A DNA stretch of 64,000 nt, from positions 1,670,501-1,734,500 of the forward strand of contig NZ_CP039249.1 in the NCBI RefSeq assembly GCF_004795835.1, in the 5' to 3' direction. The stretch comes from Sphingomonas sp. PAMC26645 (GTDB taxonomy: Bacteria; Pseudomonadota; Alphaproteobacteria; Sphingomonadales; Sphingomonadaceae). Shown here in pieces: positions 22,053 to 31,769 of the stretch; position 1 is the first letter of the stretch; each line of letters starts with the position of its first letter. The translations under genes were made by a program, and so were the position numbers. The notes under the pieces are model-generated. The model had not been told where the DNA came from and ran no database searches. It worked only from the letters and a program-made list of their open reading frames with translations.

Positions 22053-22393
22053 GGGGTATCCTCCCCGGAACGGGGAGGGGGACCAGCGAAGCTGGTGGAG
22101 GGGGCTCACCCCGAGAGTTGCGGTCGTAAATGCTCGGGTTGCTACCTGTGGCTGTCAGCGGTTGCCGTATTCGTTCTTCGAAGCGGTACGCTCCGGGTGA
22201 TCCCCCTCCACCCCCGCTCTGCGAGCGGCGGTCCCCCTCCCCTTGCCGGGGAGGAATAGCAGGGTGAACATTCTTCTCCTGCTCCCTCTCCCCCTTCCGG
22301 GGAGAGGGCTGGGGTGAGGGGCTGTTCCGGGCGGAGCGCTGCTTGGCTGCCCCTCACCCCGACCCTCTCCCCGGAGGGGAGAGGGAGCAGCAG
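22053..22393. repeat. Cluster of two facing repeat pairs between convergent genes
   Basis: Two pairs of inverted elements fill this 341-bp gap. Pair one is 22057-22107 against 22199-22255 (TCCTCCCCGGAACGGGGAGG style). Pair two is 22277-22322 against 22348-22393 (CTCCCTCTCCCCCTTCCGGG style) and abuts the MFS stop codon. Pair two has arms of over 40 bp. No gene is seen. The bases between the pairs (about 22110-22195) are unique. Confidence 0.8.
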
Positions 22394-23809
22394 TTAGCGC
22401 GTCTGCTGGGCGGGTTGGACGTCCTGCGTTTCTTCGGTCGGCGGGTTGCGGATCGAGGGGCGGAGGCGGCTTAGGCTGCATAGGCCTGCCACTAGTGCTA
22501 GGCCGGCAGCTACGAGGGGCGGGGTCATGCCGGCGCCTACGCCCATGGCGAGGAGGGCGGCGACCAGGGTGGCACCTGTGGTCTGGCCTACCAAGCGCAC
22601 CGTCGAGACTAGGCCGCCAGCTGCAGCGGCGCGTTCGCGGGGGGCGCTGCCGATGATCAACCGCGCGTTCGGCGCCATGAACATTCCGAAGCCAGAGCCG
22701 CACAGCGCCATTCGCCATGCGATGTCAAAATAGCCGGGGTCCGCCGGCATGTATGCGATCAGCAGCAGCGCGCAGATCGACACGCCCATGCCGATCCCGC
22801 CGAGCAGCCCGGCCGGATAGCGATCCGACAACCAGCCGGAGAGCGGCGCGACGAACATGTTCGCCAGCGGCCACGGTGCGATCGCCGCGCCGACTTCCGC
22901 CGCGCTGAAGCCGTAGGCGTGGGTCAGGCGGAACGGGGTCGAGAGCAGCAGCGTCATCTGTGCGATGAACGCGGTGTAGGCACCGATCGCCGACAGCGCG
23001 AGGACGGGCCGGGCGAGCAGGTCGATCGGCAGGATCGGCTTGGTCTCGCCCTGTTCGCGTTTCACGAAGAACCAGCCGATCACCACGCCGGTCAGCACGA
23101 TCGCGGCCGAGACGATCGGGCTGTCGCCGTGGACCGCGCTCTCCGCGCCGCCGATGACGAGGCCGATCATCGCCGCGCACATCACCGCACCCAGCACGTC
23201 GAAGGGTTCGTCGTGCTTCCGTGGCTCGGGTAGCGCGCGGCCGAGCAAGAGCGACGCGATCGCGAACGGTACGGCGCTGGCGAACACCCAGGGCCAGGGG
23301 GCGATGGCGAGGACGAGGCCGCCGATCGTCGGGGCGAGTGCCGCGGAACTGGAGACGACGACCGAGTTGATCCCGAGGCCGCGACCGAGCTGCTTGGTCG
23401 GGTAGATCGAGCGGATCAGTGCCGACGAGACGCTCAGTGCCGCCGCGGCACCCAAAGCTTGTGCGGCGCGGACGACGAGCAGGAACGGCAGGCTCTTGGC
23501 GAAGAAGCAGAGCAACGTCGCGACCGTGAACAGCAGCTGGCCGTACTGGTACATGCGCTTCAGGCCGATCCGGTCGCCGAGCCCGGAGAACGGGAGCAGC
23601 GCCATCGCAAGGATCAGCTGGTACACCGTGACCACGGTCACCACCGCGCTGCTGCCTACGTGCAGGTCGCGCGCGATCGTCGGGAGTGCGACTGTGGCGA
23701 TGCCGCCGTCGATGATCGTCAGCGCGGTCCCTGCCGAGATCGCGGCGATCGCGACGAAGCGGCGGGGCTTGGGCAGGCCGTCGGCCGCGGATATCTGGTC
23801 CGGTTGCAT
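22394..23809 (-). CDS. MFS transporter, DHA2-type drug:proton antiporter family
   Basis: The 471-residue product has about 14 hydrophobic segments, the hallmark of the DHA2 (EmrB/QacA) subfamily. Motif A is present as FSGLGDRIGLKRMYQYG, and motif C-like GINSVVVSSSAALAPTIGG lies in the fifth segment. ALTIIDGGIATVALPTIARD near the start is the D1-type motif. The likely role is proton-driven export of toxic compounds, with no visible substrate clue. The reading frame ends in a Gln/Pro-rich tail next to the repeat cluster. Divergent from the prolyl oligopeptidase gene by 58 bp, so the two may share a regulatory region. Confidence 0.9.
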   Translation of the reverse strand: MQPDQISAADGLPKPRRFVAIAAISAGTALTIIDGGIATVALPTIARDLHVGSSAVVTVVTVYQLILAMALLPFSGLGDRIGLKRMYQYGQLLFTVATLLCFFAKSLPFLLVVRAAQALGAAAALSVSSALIRSIYPTKQLGRGLGINSVVVSSSAALAPTIGGLVLAIAPWPWVFASAVPFAIASLLLGRALPEPRKHDEPFDVLGAVMCAAMIGLVIGGAESAVHGDSPIVSAAIVLTGVVIGWFFVKREQGETKPILPIDLLARPVLALSAIGAYTAFIAQMTLLLSTPFRLTHAYGFSAAEVGAAIAPWPLANMFVAPLSGWLSDRYPAGLLGGIGMGVSICALLLIAYMPADPGYFDIAWRMALCGSGFGMFMAPNARLIIGSAPRERAAAAGGLVSTVRLVGQTTGATLVAALLAMGVGAGMTPPLVAAGLALVAGLCSLSRLRPSIRNPPTEETQDVQPAQQTR

Positions 23810-23867
23810 TGCGGACCGCGATAGACCTCGTCATGTATCCCGCCAAGCAAATCAGGGAGATACGACG

Positions 23868-25997
23868 ATGCGGGTTCTGGCTTCGATGCTTGCGGCGACG
23901 ATATTGAGCGGTGGCGCCGGCCTTGCGGGCGGTGCCGCGCTTGCCCAAGTCGCACCGATGACCAAAACGAACACCGCCGCCGACCCGTATATCTGGCTCG
24001 AGGACAAGGATGGCGCGAAGCCGCTCGCCTGGGTCGAGGCGGAGAATGCGAAGACGTTGCCGCGGCTCCAGAACGATCCGCGCTACAAGACTTTCTATGC
24101 CGAGGCGCTGGCGATCGCGTCGGCGAAGGATCGCATCCCGATGCCGAACCAGATGTTCGGGCGGATCTACAATTTTTGGCGCGATGCCGAGCATCCGCAT
24201 GGGCTTTGGCGTTGGACGAGCGCTGCCGATTACGCGAGCGCGACGCCGAAATGGACGACCGCGCTCGACCTCGATGCGCTGGGCAAGGCCGAGGGCAAGC
24301 AGTGGGTGTGGAAGGGGTCGACCTGCCTGCAGCCCGAGGAGCGGCTGTGCCTGGTCGCGCTGTCGGAGGGCGGCGAGGATGCGGTGACGTATCGCGAGTT
24401 CGACCTGTCGACCGGCGCGTTCGTCGAGGGTGGCTTCATGCTGCCGAAGTCAAAGCAGGATGCGAGCTGGGTCGACAAGGACACGCTGCTGGTCGCGCGC
24501 GACTGGGGGGCGGGGACGACGACGCAGTCGGGCTATGCGTTCGTGCTGAAGCAGGTGAAGCGTGGGGCACCGCTGACCGCCGCGACCGAGGTGTATCGCG
24601 GCGCGGCGACCGACCAGGGGGCGACCGGGGCGGACGTGCTGACCGACGAGAAGGGTAATCGCCTGATCGTGATCCAGCGGCGGAAGACGTTCTTCGGCGC
24701 GGACAAGCTGGTGTGGACGCCGGCGGGTACGCGGCCGCTCGCGTTGCCCGACCGGACGTTTCCGGCGGGGATGATTGACGGACAGGTGATCTTCTCGACC
24801 AGCGACCCGTGGGGCAAGATCCCGGAGGGGGCGGTTGCTTCCGCGCCGCTGGCCGAGGTGGAGAAGGGGACGATCAACCCGACGATCGTGTTCGCACCGG
24901 GGCCGCGCCAGTCGGTCGACGGGATGGCGCTGACCAAGTCGAAGTTGCTGCTCGTCGTGTCGGACAACGTCCGCGGCCGTGCGTCGGTCTATTCGCATGG
25001 CGCGAACGGCTGGACCGCTAAGCCGATCGCGTTGCCTGACAACGCCTCGATCGATGTCGCGAGCACGACTGATCGCAGCGACGACGCGTATCTGACGGTG
25101 ACCGGGTTCCTGACGCCGACGTCGCTCTATTCGCTGGATGCCGCGACGGGCGCTGCGCCGAAGCCGATCAAGACTTTGCCGGCGAAGTTCGATGCGTCGA
25201 ACGATGTCGTCGAGCAGTTCGAGGCGACCTCGACCGACGGGACGAAGGTGCCGTATTTCGTGGTCCACAAGAAGGGCATCGCGCTCGACGGGACGACGCC
25301 GACGATCATGACGGCGTATGGCGGCTTTCAGGTGTCGATGACGCCGAGCTATTCGGGGAGCACCGGCAAGCTGTGGCTGGAGCGGGGCGGGTCGTATGTG
25401 CTGGCGAACATCCGCGGGGGCGGGGAGTTCGGGCCGAAATGGCATGACGCCGGGCGGAAGACGAAGCGGCAGGTGATCTATGACGACTTCGCGGCGCTGG
25501 CGAAGGACCTGTTTGCGCGGAAGCTGACGAGCCCGGCCAAGTTGGGGATCTATGGCGGTTCGAACGGCGGGTTGCTGATGGGGGTCGAGTTCAACCAGCA
25601 TCCAGAGCTTTGGAAGGCGGTGACGATCCAGGTGCCGTTGCTCGACATGATCCGGTATGAGGGGATTGCGGCAGGGGCGTCGTGGGTCGACGAATATGGG
25701 TCGGTGACGGTGCCGGCGGAGAAGGCGTTCCTCGAGACGATCTCGCCGTATCAGAACATCAAGAAGGGCGTCGCGTATCCGGAGCCGTATATCTGGACGA
25801 CGACCAAGGACGACCGCGTCGGGCCGCAGCATGCGCGGAAGTTCGCGGCGCGGTTGAAGGAATATGGGCTGCCGTATCTGTATTATGAGGACACGGCGGG
25901 TGGCCATTCGGGCGATGCGGATATCGAGCAGGGGGCTCGGTTGCAGGCTTTGCAGATGACGTACTTCACGCAGAAGCTGGTCGGGGTGGCGAAGTAG
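23868..25997 (+). CDS. Prolyl oligopeptidase family (S9A) serine peptidase, exported
   Basis: The 709-residue product has a signal peptide (MRVLASMLAATILSGGAGLA, cleavage near AALAQ). The N-terminal beta-propeller half opens with ADPYIWLEDKDG. The C-terminal alpha/beta hydrolase domain has the nucleophile in GIYGGSNGGLLMG (Ser565), the acid in TTKDDRVGP and the base His in TAGGHSGDAD (His680). The family cleaves short peptides after proline. The ATG at 23868 is supported by an AGGGAGA ribosome site; the frame stays open for 370 bp upstream, but that part is the antisense of the MFS gene. It is periplasmic and could help to use short peptides. Confidence 0.92.
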   Translation: MRVLASMLAATILSGGAGLAGGAALAQVAPMTKTNTAADPYIWLEDKDGAKPLAWVEAENAKTLPRLQNDPRYKTFYAEALAIASAKDRIPMPNQMFGRIYNFWRDAEHPHGLWRWTSAADYASATPKWTTALDLDALGKAEGKQWVWKGSTCLQPEERLCLVALSEGGEDAVTYREFDLSTGAFVEGGFMLPKSKQDASWVDKDTLLVARDWGAGTTTQSGYAFVLKQVKRGAPLTAATEVYRGAATDQGATGADVLTDEKGNRLIVIQRRKTFFGADKLVWTPAGTRPLALPDRTFPAGMIDGQVIFSTSDPWGKIPEGAVASAPLAEVEKGTINPTIVFAPGPRQSVDGMALTKSKLLLVVSDNVRGRASVYSHGANGWTAKPIALPDNASIDVASTTDRSDDAYLTVTGFLTPTSLYSLDAATGAAPKPIKTLPAKFDASNDVVEQFEATSTDGTKVPYFVVHKKGIALDGTTPTIMTAYGGFQVSMTPSYSGSTGKLWLERGGSYVLANIRGGGEFGPKWHDAGRKTKRQVIYDDFAALAKDLFARKLTSPAKLGIYGGSNGGLLMGVEFNQHPELWKAVTIQVPLLDMIRYEGIAAGASWVDEYGSVTVPAEKAFLETISPYQNIKKGVAYPEPYIWTTTKDDRVGPQHARKFAARLKEYGLPYLYYEDTAGGHSGDADIEQGARLQALQMTYFTQKLVGVAK

Positions 25998-26032
25998 GGG
26001 GGGGCTCCTGCCGTCTCCCGCTACTCCCTGCC

Positions 26033-26110
26033 GTTCTCCCGCGAACGCGGGAGCCCAGGGTCACGAACGGTATCGCTTGTGATCTTGGGCCCCCGCGTTC
26101 GCGGGGGAAC
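26033..26110. repeat. REP-like inverted repeat, CGCGAACGCGGG family
   Basis: Arms GTTCTCCCGCGAACGCGGGA and CCCGCGTTCGCGGGGGAAC face each other with an inner CCCAGG/CTTGGG pairing. Sits in the 133-bp gap between convergent genes. Same family as 1175-1228 and 15384-15480. Confidence 0.8.
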
Positions 26111-26130
26111 AGTTAGCTCGCGGCATGAAC

Positions 26131-26682
26131 CTAGCGGCAGCGGACCTGGCTGTTGCTCTGCTCGACTGCACGCCCGGCGAGACCACCGGCTGCTGCACCG
26201 AGCAGCGAGCCGACGATCCGCGAACGGCCGCCGTCGATGACGTTGCCCAGGATGCCGCCGCCCGCTGCGCCGATGATCAGCCCGGTCGTGCCGTCATTGC
26301 GCTTACAGTAATATTTGCCGTCTTGGCCCGCATAGACGCGGTCGTTGGTCGCCAGCGTCCGCTCCTGGTAGTTCGGGCCCGCGCGATAGTAGCGCGAGGG
26401 GTCGTAGTTACCCTCGTCGCGCTCGTCCGGATAGGCTTCCTGATAGCCTCCGCTGCGATCTGGCGCGGTGCGATAGCCGCCCTGGGGCGCGTAGCCGCCG
26501 CGGTTGCCGCGGACCGACTGGTAGCGATCGAATTCCTGGCGGAAGATCTGCAATTCGCTGTCGAGGCGCGATTGGGCGGCGGCGAAGCGCGCGTCGTCGG
26601 CCTGCGACTGCGCGAGCGCGGGGGTGGCGGCGGAGAGGCAGGTCGCGGCGATCAGTGCAGCCGTACCGAGAAAACGCTTCAT
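26131..26682 (-). CDS. Exported glycine-zipper (2TM) protein
   Basis: The 183-residue product has a Sec signal peptide (MKRFLGTAALIAATCLSAAT, cleavage at ALAQ). A helical segment (FAAAQSRLDSELQIFRQEFD), a Gly/Tyr-rich repeat-like middle (GGYAPQGGYRTAPDRSGGYQ) and a short YYCKRNDGTTG segment follow. The C-terminal glycine zipper reads GLIIGAAGGGILGNVIDGGR and LLGAAAGGLAGRAVEQS. It matches the glycine-zipper 2TM family (SlyB/Rick_17kDa-like) in outline and probably inserts in the outer membrane or periplasm. The terminal Cys with the internal Cys may form a disulphide. Likely its own transcription unit. Confidence 0.85.
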   Translation of the reverse strand: MKRFLGTAALIAATCLSAATPALAQSQADDARFAAAQSRLDSELQIFRQEFDRYQSVRGNRGGYAPQGGYRTAPDRSGGYQEAYPDERDEGNYDPSRYYRAGPNYQERTLATNDRVYAGQDGKYYCKRNDGTTGLIIGAAGGGILGNVIDGGRSRIVGSLLGAAAGGLAGRAVEQSNSQVRCR

Positions 26683-26759
26683 GATCCGGATCCTTCTAAG
26701 AGGTCACAACGAGAGTGGGCGGCAGCATCGCGCCACCGCCCACTCGATTTCAAGAATTA

Positions 26760-27056
26760 TCAGCGGCAGATCTGCACGCGGCGGTTGTGGCGCCATTCGG
26801 TGCGGCAGCGGCGGTTGTTGTTCCAGTTGCGACGATCATGATCGCGGCCACGATAGCGACGGTCGTCATGACGATCGCCGCGATGGTCGTTGTGGCGATA
26901 GTCGCGGCGGTCGCCACGATGGTCGCGGTGGTCGCCGCGATGATCGTTGTCGCGATACTGCTGGCTGTAGCCGCGCTGTGCTTCTGCGGGAGCTGCGGCG
27001 CCGAGGCCGAGTGTCGCGAAGGCCAACCCGGCAGCGATGAGATGCGTAAACTTCAT
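26760..27056 (-). CDS. Small exported His/Asp/Arg-rich protein
   Basis: Unrecognised 98-residue product. A clear signal peptide (MKFTHLIAAGLAFATLGLGA, cleavage near PAEAQ) precedes a low-complexity part made of irregular RGD-H repeats (DHRGDHRDHRGDRRDYRHND, HRGDRHDDRRYRGRDHDRRN). The C-terminus carries two Cys (RRCRTEWRHNRRVQICR). The mature protein would be strongly basic and His-rich, suggesting metal or polyanion binding in the periplasm. This style is seen in small hypothetical proteins of sphingomonads. Start ATG 27056 was chosen because it gives a proper signal peptide. Same orientation as the glycine-zipper gene, 77 bp upstream of it. Confidence 0.8.
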   Translation of the reverse strand: MKFTHLIAAGLAFATLGLGAAAPAEAQRGYSQQYRDNDHRGDHRDHRGDRRDYRHNDHRGDRHDDRRYRGRDHDRRNWNNNRRCRTEWRHNRRVQICR

Positions 27057-27185
27057 GAGATGTCCTCTCGAACCCGACAATCGGGATGTGCCGTTGATAC
27101 GGCTATCGAGAGACATCGTTCCTGAACGGGGTTGTTGGCTGGCGTACAGGTTGGGTGCGCCAGCCGGGGATCGGTTGGCCCTATG

Positions 27186-27479
27186 TTAGCCGGGTAGCCC
27201 CTCGATCACGAACACGCGGTCGTCGGCACCCTTGAGACGGTGCTGCAACGCGTCCTGATAGGCCGGGCTGTCATACCAGGCATGCGCCTCGGCCACGTCG
27301 GGGAATTCGAGGATCACGGCGCCCTCGACAGCCTGACCTTCGAGCGTCTCGACGGCACCGTAGAACGCGAGCGGCTTCAGCGTGCGGCCTTCGCGGGCCA
27401 GGGGTGCCTTAGCCTGGTACTGCTTCATCTCTTCGGCATCGGTAACTTCGTTGCGCACGAATACGACATAGGCGGTCAT
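27186..27479 (-). CDS. DUF1330 domain protein
   Basis: The 97-residue product (MTAYVVFVRNEVTDAEEMKQ, then GAVETLEGQAVEGAVILEFP and AHAWYDSPAYQDALQHRLKG) is a typical DUF1330 protein, a small dimeric ferredoxin-like fold related to the Dabb/ABM group. The role is unknown. It lies 51 bp downstream of the fucosidase gene in the same direction, so it could be the tail of the glycosidase operon, but nothing ties it to glycans. Confidence 0.88.
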   Translation of the reverse strand: MTAYVVFVRNEVTDAEEMKQYQAKAPLAREGRTLKPLAFYGAVETLEGQAVEGAVILEFPDVAEAHAWYDSPAYQDALQHRLKGADDRVFVIEGLPG

Positions 27480-27530
27480 CTACATTCTCCTTCTGCGGCG
27501 GCAGGGTGGCAGCGAATATACCTATGCCCG

Positions 27531-29456
27531 TCAAGATGCGCCTGGTTTCGGCCTGAACGCGCCGAGGCCTGCGATCGCCAGCCGCTGTGCGGGGATCGCG
27601 GTTTCGGCGAACGAGAATCGCAGGTAGCGCGCAGTGGTCGGTCGGGCGAAGGCGATGCGCTGGGCGGCGAGCGCGTAGGCGATGTTGGGGAGTTCGCCCT
27701 TGGCGATGTCCTGCCACGTCTTGCCATCGGTGCTCGCCTCGACCCGGTAGCCTTTCGGCGGGGCCGTCTTTGCCATTACCGCGCGCGACGGAATCAGGAC
27801 GAAGCCGGCGAGCGTCTCGGTCGCGGCCAGGTCGATCGTGACCGAGGCGGGTGTGCCGGGCGCAGGCGCGGGCATGGTCCAGGCGGTCGCGCTGTCGTCG
27901 TCGAGCAGCGCCTTGGCACTCGGCGCGGTCGCGGTGACGATCGACCAGCGGCTGGTGATGACGGTCGTCGTATCGGTGTTGCGGACCGGCGCGACGGGAG
28001 CGGGCGCGACCTGGCGGAACAGCTCGACTTCGCTGATCGCGGGGCAGGCGGTGCCTTCGAGGATGCGCAGGCGGAGGCGGCGGGGGGCGATCGGTTTTTC
28101 GAGGCGGACGATCCGTTGCGAGCCGATCCCCGAATGCTCGGCGAGCTTGCGCCATTGTCCGCCGATCTCGGCGTCGATCGCGAACCGGGTCACGCGTATG
28201 CCGAGCGGGAGATACTCGCGGAGGCGGATGAGGTCGAACGCGCGACCCGGCGGGAGGTCGAGCGTCAGCGTCGGCGTGGTGACGGCGTCGGGCGTCGACC
28301 AGTAGGTGTCGCTGTTGCCGTCGAGCACCGTGCTGGCGGCATAGGTCTTCCCGCGGACGTGACTGGCCGATGCGACGGCGCCCTTGGCGAGATCGGTGGC
28401 GAAGGTCGCTCCTTGAGCAGCGCCGAACGACTTCAGCGTCTCAACATCGATATCGGCGAGGCGACCGCGACGGTCGGGCGGCAGGTTGAGGTTGAGGTTG
28501 GTGCCGCGACCGACCGACTCGTCGTGCAGCTTGATCAGGCGCGCGGGCGTCTTGACCTTCGAATCCTCGTCGGCGTGATAGAACCAGCCGGGCCGGATCG
28601 AGACGTCGGTCTCGGCAGGCCACCAGAGCGGCGCGCCGCGCACGCCCGAATTGCCCTCGGACTGGACATAGGGATGGTTCGGCATGGTCGGCCAGCACGG
28701 ATCGCCGGCGACGCCGTCCTCGTTCCCGACCCAGCGCAGGTCCGCGCCGAGCGGGTCGAAGGTGCAGGCCATCGGCTGATGCTCATGGACCAGCGCGACG
28801 ATCGACGGCCAGTTATAGTATTTCGGCGCGTCGATCTTCCGCGTGTCGCGCGCACCGCCATAATAGCCGTCGCCGCCGTTCGCGCCGTCGAACCAGAATT
28901 CGAACAGCGTGCCGTAGCGCGTGCAGAGTTCGACCACCTGCTTTCGGAAATACTCGACATAGGCGGGGCGGCCATATTCGGCGTGGTTGCGATCCCAGGG
29001 CGAGAGATACAGGCCGAAATCGAGCCCGGCCCGACGGGTGGCGCGCTCCATTTCGCCGACGATGTCGCCCTTGCCGCCCTTGTAGGGACTGTTGCGGATG
29101 CAGTGTTCGGTGAGCATCGTCGGCCAGAGGCAGAATCCGTCATGATGCTTGGCGGTCAGGATGATGCCGCGCATGCCGCCTGCCTTGGCCGCGGCGACGA
29201 TCTGGTCGGGCGAGAAGTCGGTCGGGTTGAACAGCTTCGGATCCTCGTCGCCATAACCCCATTCGCGATCGGTGAAGGTGTTGATCGAGAAATGGACGAA
29301 CGCGTATTGCTCGCGCGCGTGCCAGGCGAGTTGCCGCTTCGAGGGCGTCGCACCCCAGGGTTTCGGCGCGGTTTCGCGGCCGGCGCCGATCGCGGGCGTG
29401 GCGGTGGCGGCTAGACCCGAGGCGAGCAGCAGGCGGCGGGAAACATCGGTCATCAT
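27531..29456 (-). CDS. GH29 alpha-L-fucosidase with a discoidin-type domain, Tat-exported
   Basis: Removes alpha-linked fucose from glycans by a retaining mechanism. The 641-residue product starts with a Tat-like signal (SRRLLLASGLAATATPAIGA). The GH29 barrel runs from about 40 to 380 (YAFVHFSINTFTDREWGYGD, AKHHDGFCLW); the nucleophile is Asp190 in LFEFWFDGANGG. Repeated beta-rich segments follow, consistent with F5/8-type carbohydrate-binding domains (IRLREYLPLGIRVTRFAIDA). A run of such domains and the active-site style resemble NixL-type plant N-glycan fucosidases. It is the last gene of the six-gene glycosidase operon, 15 bp after the GH92 gene. Whether it prefers core alpha-1,3 or other fucose linkages cannot be read from sequence. 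Confidence 0.9.
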   Translation of the reverse strand: MMTDVSRRLLLASGLAATATPAIGAGRETAPKPWGATPSKRQLAWHAREQYAFVHFSINTFTDREWGYGDEDPKLFNPTDFSPDQIVAAAKAGGMRGIILTAKHHDGFCLWPTMLTEHCIRNSPYKGGKGDIVGEMERATRRAGLDFGLYLSPWDRNHAEYGRPAYVEYFRKQVVELCTRYGTLFEFWFDGANGGDGYYGGARDTRKIDAPKYYNWPSIVALVHEHQPMACTFDPLGADLRWVGNEDGVAGDPCWPTMPNHPYVQSEGNSGVRGAPLWWPAETDVSIRPGWFYHADEDSKVKTPARLIKLHDESVGRGTNLNLNLPPDRRGRLADIDVETLKSFGAAQGATFATDLAKGAVASASHVRGKTYAASTVLDGNSDTYWSTPDAVTTPTLTLDLPPGRAFDLIRLREYLPLGIRVTRFAIDAEIGGQWRKLAEHSGIGSQRIVRLEKPIAPRRLRLRILEGTACPAISEVELFRQVAPAPVAPVRNTDTTTVITSRWSIVTATAPSAKALLDDDSATAWTMPAPAPGTPASVTIDLAATETLAGFVLIPSRAVMAKTAPPKGYRVEASTDGKTWQDIAKGELPNIAYALAAQRIAFARPTTARYLRFSFAETAIPAQRLAIAGLGAFRPKPGAS

Positions 29457-29471
29457 CGTCTCCGGGAGGTA

Positions 29472-31769
29472 TCAGGCAGCGGGCTGGCCGAACGAGGGCG
29501 GTCGGTCGGCGAGCTTGGCGCCGAATGCAGGGTTCGGCGTGGCGGACATCGTGAAGCGGAGCGTGCCGCCAGCCGCGAGATCGGCGTGTGATATCCAGCT
29601 TTTCGTCCACGGCTTGCCGTTCCACTGGACCGCCGCGACGTAGGGCGTGTCGGCGCGGTTGCCGGGGGCTTCGACGACCAGCTTGCGACCCTTGCCGACG
29701 CGGACCTCGGCGTGGGTGAACAGCGGCGAGCCGAACACGTACACCGCCGCGACCGGATCGACCGGGTAGAAGCCGAGCGCCGACATCACGAACCATGCGC
29801 TCATCTGGCCGCAATCGTCGTTGCCGATGATCCCGTCGGGTGCGTTGCGGTACATCGTGTCGAGCAGCTTGCGGACCAGCGCCTGCGTCTTCCACGGCTG
29901 TCCGACATAGGCATAGAGATAGGGCACATGCTGGTCGGGCTCGTTGCCGTGCGCATATTGGCCGAGCAGCCCGGAGATGTCGGGCGGCGCGTCCTTGGGC
30001 AGCGTCGAGGGTGCGGCGAACAGCGCGTCGAGCCGGCTCGCGAACTTCGCGTCGCCGCCGAATTGCGCGATCTGGCCGTAGAGGTCGTGCTGGTTCAGGA
30101 AGGTCGTCTGCCAGCCATTCGCCTCGGTGAAGTCGCGGTAGCGCTTGGTGTGGCCGAGCTGGATCGGGTCGTAGGGCGTCAGCCAGCTGCCGTCGGCGAG
30201 CTTCGGTCGGGCGAGGCCGATCGCGGGATCGAGCACGTTACGGTAGTTGCGGCTGCGGAGACGCAGGCGATCGGCGTCTTCTTTAGCGCCAGCCTTCTGC
30301 GCGAGCGTGGCCATCGCCCAGTCGTCATAGGCGTATTCCTGCGTTCGGCTGACCGACTCGTCGACGACGTCCGCGGGCAGATAGCCGCGCTCGATATAGG
30401 TGCCGCGCGCGCGGCTGTTGACGAGGTCGGGTGCGGCGGGATCGAACGCGCGGGTTCGGATCGCGGGCCATGCCGCGGCATAATCGGCGTCGATGCCCTT
30501 TGCTGCGGCCTCGGCCATGATCGCGACCGAGTGCCAGCCGATCATCGTGCCGGTCTCGACCCCCTGGAGCGGCCAGCAGGGCGGGCCGTATGCGCTTTGC
30601 TGCGTCTGGCGGATCAGGTCGCGGACCAGCGACTTCGCGCGATCGGGGGCGACCAGCGTGAGCAGCGGGTGAAGCGTGCGATACGTGTCCCAGGTCGAAT
30701 AGGTGCTGTACGCCTGCTCGCCGGCGGGGACGCTGTGGACCTCGCGATCGAGCCCGACATAGCGGCCGTCGACGTCGGAGAAGAGCGTCGGGGCGATCAT
30801 CGCGTGATAGAGCGCGGTGGTCATGATGACGCGGGCGTCGTCGGTGCCGCCCTCGACCCGCACGACCTTGAGCGTGTCGGCCCAATTCCGGATCGCCTGG
30901 CGTCGCGCGACGTCGAACTCGCGGAAATAGGACGCGGCGAGGTTGGTCCGCGCGCCCGCCATGTCGACCGCGGAGACGGCGGTGCGGACGACGATCGGTG
31001 CGGCGCCTGCATTGTCGTAATGCAGCACCGCGCGGACGCGGTCGGCGGTGACGATCGCGCCGTTGACGCTCTGCGTGTCGGCGTAGAGCGTGATCCGGTC
31101 GGGCTTAGGGGACACGTGCATCGCGAAGTGGATGCGGCGACCCTTCGCCCAGCGGAACGTCCGGCGGCTGCCGGTGAGCGTGCCGTCGGTGTCGAGCTCG
31201 ATCCGGCTGTCGTCGATCAGCGGACCTTCGCCCGGGCGGCTGTCGCGGTAGTTGCCGAGATCGACCAGGAGGTGGCCGGGGCCGGCGGGAAAGTGGTGAC
31301 GATGCCACCCGACGCGGGTTTCCGCGGTCAGTTCGGAGCGGACGCCGTTGCCGAGCGTGACGGCGTAATAGCCGGGCTCGGTGACCTCCTGCGTGTAGGT
31401 CTGGCGATAGCCATCGCCCGGCTTGTCGGGTGCGCCGGGCAGCAGCTTGACCGCGCCGCGACCGGGGACGACCAGCACGTCCATCAGGTCGGCGATGCCG
31501 GTGCCCGACAGATGCGTGTGCGAGAAGCCCATCATGGTCGGGTCGCCGTGATGATAGCCTGAGCAGTTGGCCCAATTCTCGGTATCGGTGTCGGGGCTGA
31601 CCTGAACCATCCCGAACGGCATCGTCGCGCCGGGATAGGTATGGCCGTCGCCGCCGGTGCCGATCCAGAGGTTGGGCGCTGCTTTTGGAGATCGTGCGAT
31701 CGCGGGGATTGCGCCGGTGATCGCCAGCGCACCGCTGGAGCCAAGCAGGGCGCGTCGCGTGATCTTCAT
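29472..31769 (-). CDS. GH92 alpha-mannosidase, Tat-exported
   Basis: GH92 enzymes are calcium-dependent exo-alpha-mannosidases that invert the anomeric carbon. The 765-residue product has a Tat signal ([20 protein letters not shown]), then the N-terminal motif [20 protein letters not shown] and [20 protein letters not shown]. Its catalytic half has [19 protein letters not shown] [16 protein letters not shown], and the C-terminal [20 protein letters not shown] with the Asp pair used in this family. The start ATG overlaps the stop of the GH125 gene (ATGA). In the Xanthomonas nix model NixK (GH92) removes the alpha-1,3-mannose first; the same role is plausible here, by order and family only. Confidence 0.93.
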   Translation of the reverse strand: MKITRRALLGSSGALAITGAIPAIARSPKAAPNLWIGTGGDGHTYPGATMPFGMVQVSPDTDTENWANCSGYHHGDPTMMGFSHTHLSGTGIADLMDVLVVPGRGAVKLLPGAPDKPGDGYRQTYTQEVTEPGYYAVTLGNGVRSELTAETRVGWHRHHFPAGPGHLLVDLGNYRDSRPGEGPLIDDSRIELDTDGTLTGSRRTFRWAKGRRIHFAMHVSPKPDRITLYADTQSVNGAIVTADRVRAVLHYDNAGAAPIVVRTAVSAVDMAGARTNLAASYFREFDVARRQAIRNWADTLKVVRVEGGTDDARVIMTTALYHAMIAPTLFSDVDGRYVGLDREVHSVPAGEQAYSTYSTWDTYRTLHPLLTLVAPDRAKSLVRDLIRQTQQSAYGPPCWPLQGVETGTMIGWHSVAIMAEAAAKGIDADYAAAWPAIRTRAFDPAAPDLVNSRARGTYIERGYLPADVVDESVSRTQEYAYDDWAMATLAQKAGAKEDADRLRLRSRNYRNVLDPAIGLARPKLADGSWLTPYDPIQLGHTKRYRDFTEANGWQTTFLNQHDLYGQIAQFGGDAKFASRLDALFAAPSTLPKDAPPDISGLLGQYAHGNEPDQHVPYLYAYVGQPWKTQALVRKLLDTMYRNAPDGIIGNDDCGQMSAWFVMSALGFYPVDPVAAVYVFGSPLFTHAEVRVGKGRKLVVEAPGNRADTPYVAAVQWNGKPWTKSWISHADLAAGGTLRFTMSATPNPAFGAKLADRPPSFGQPAA

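Noticed and set aside
28441-28698. Short minus-strand frames within the fucosidase gene
   Set aside because: Overlap a well-supported GH29 gene in another frame and lack any start-site signal.
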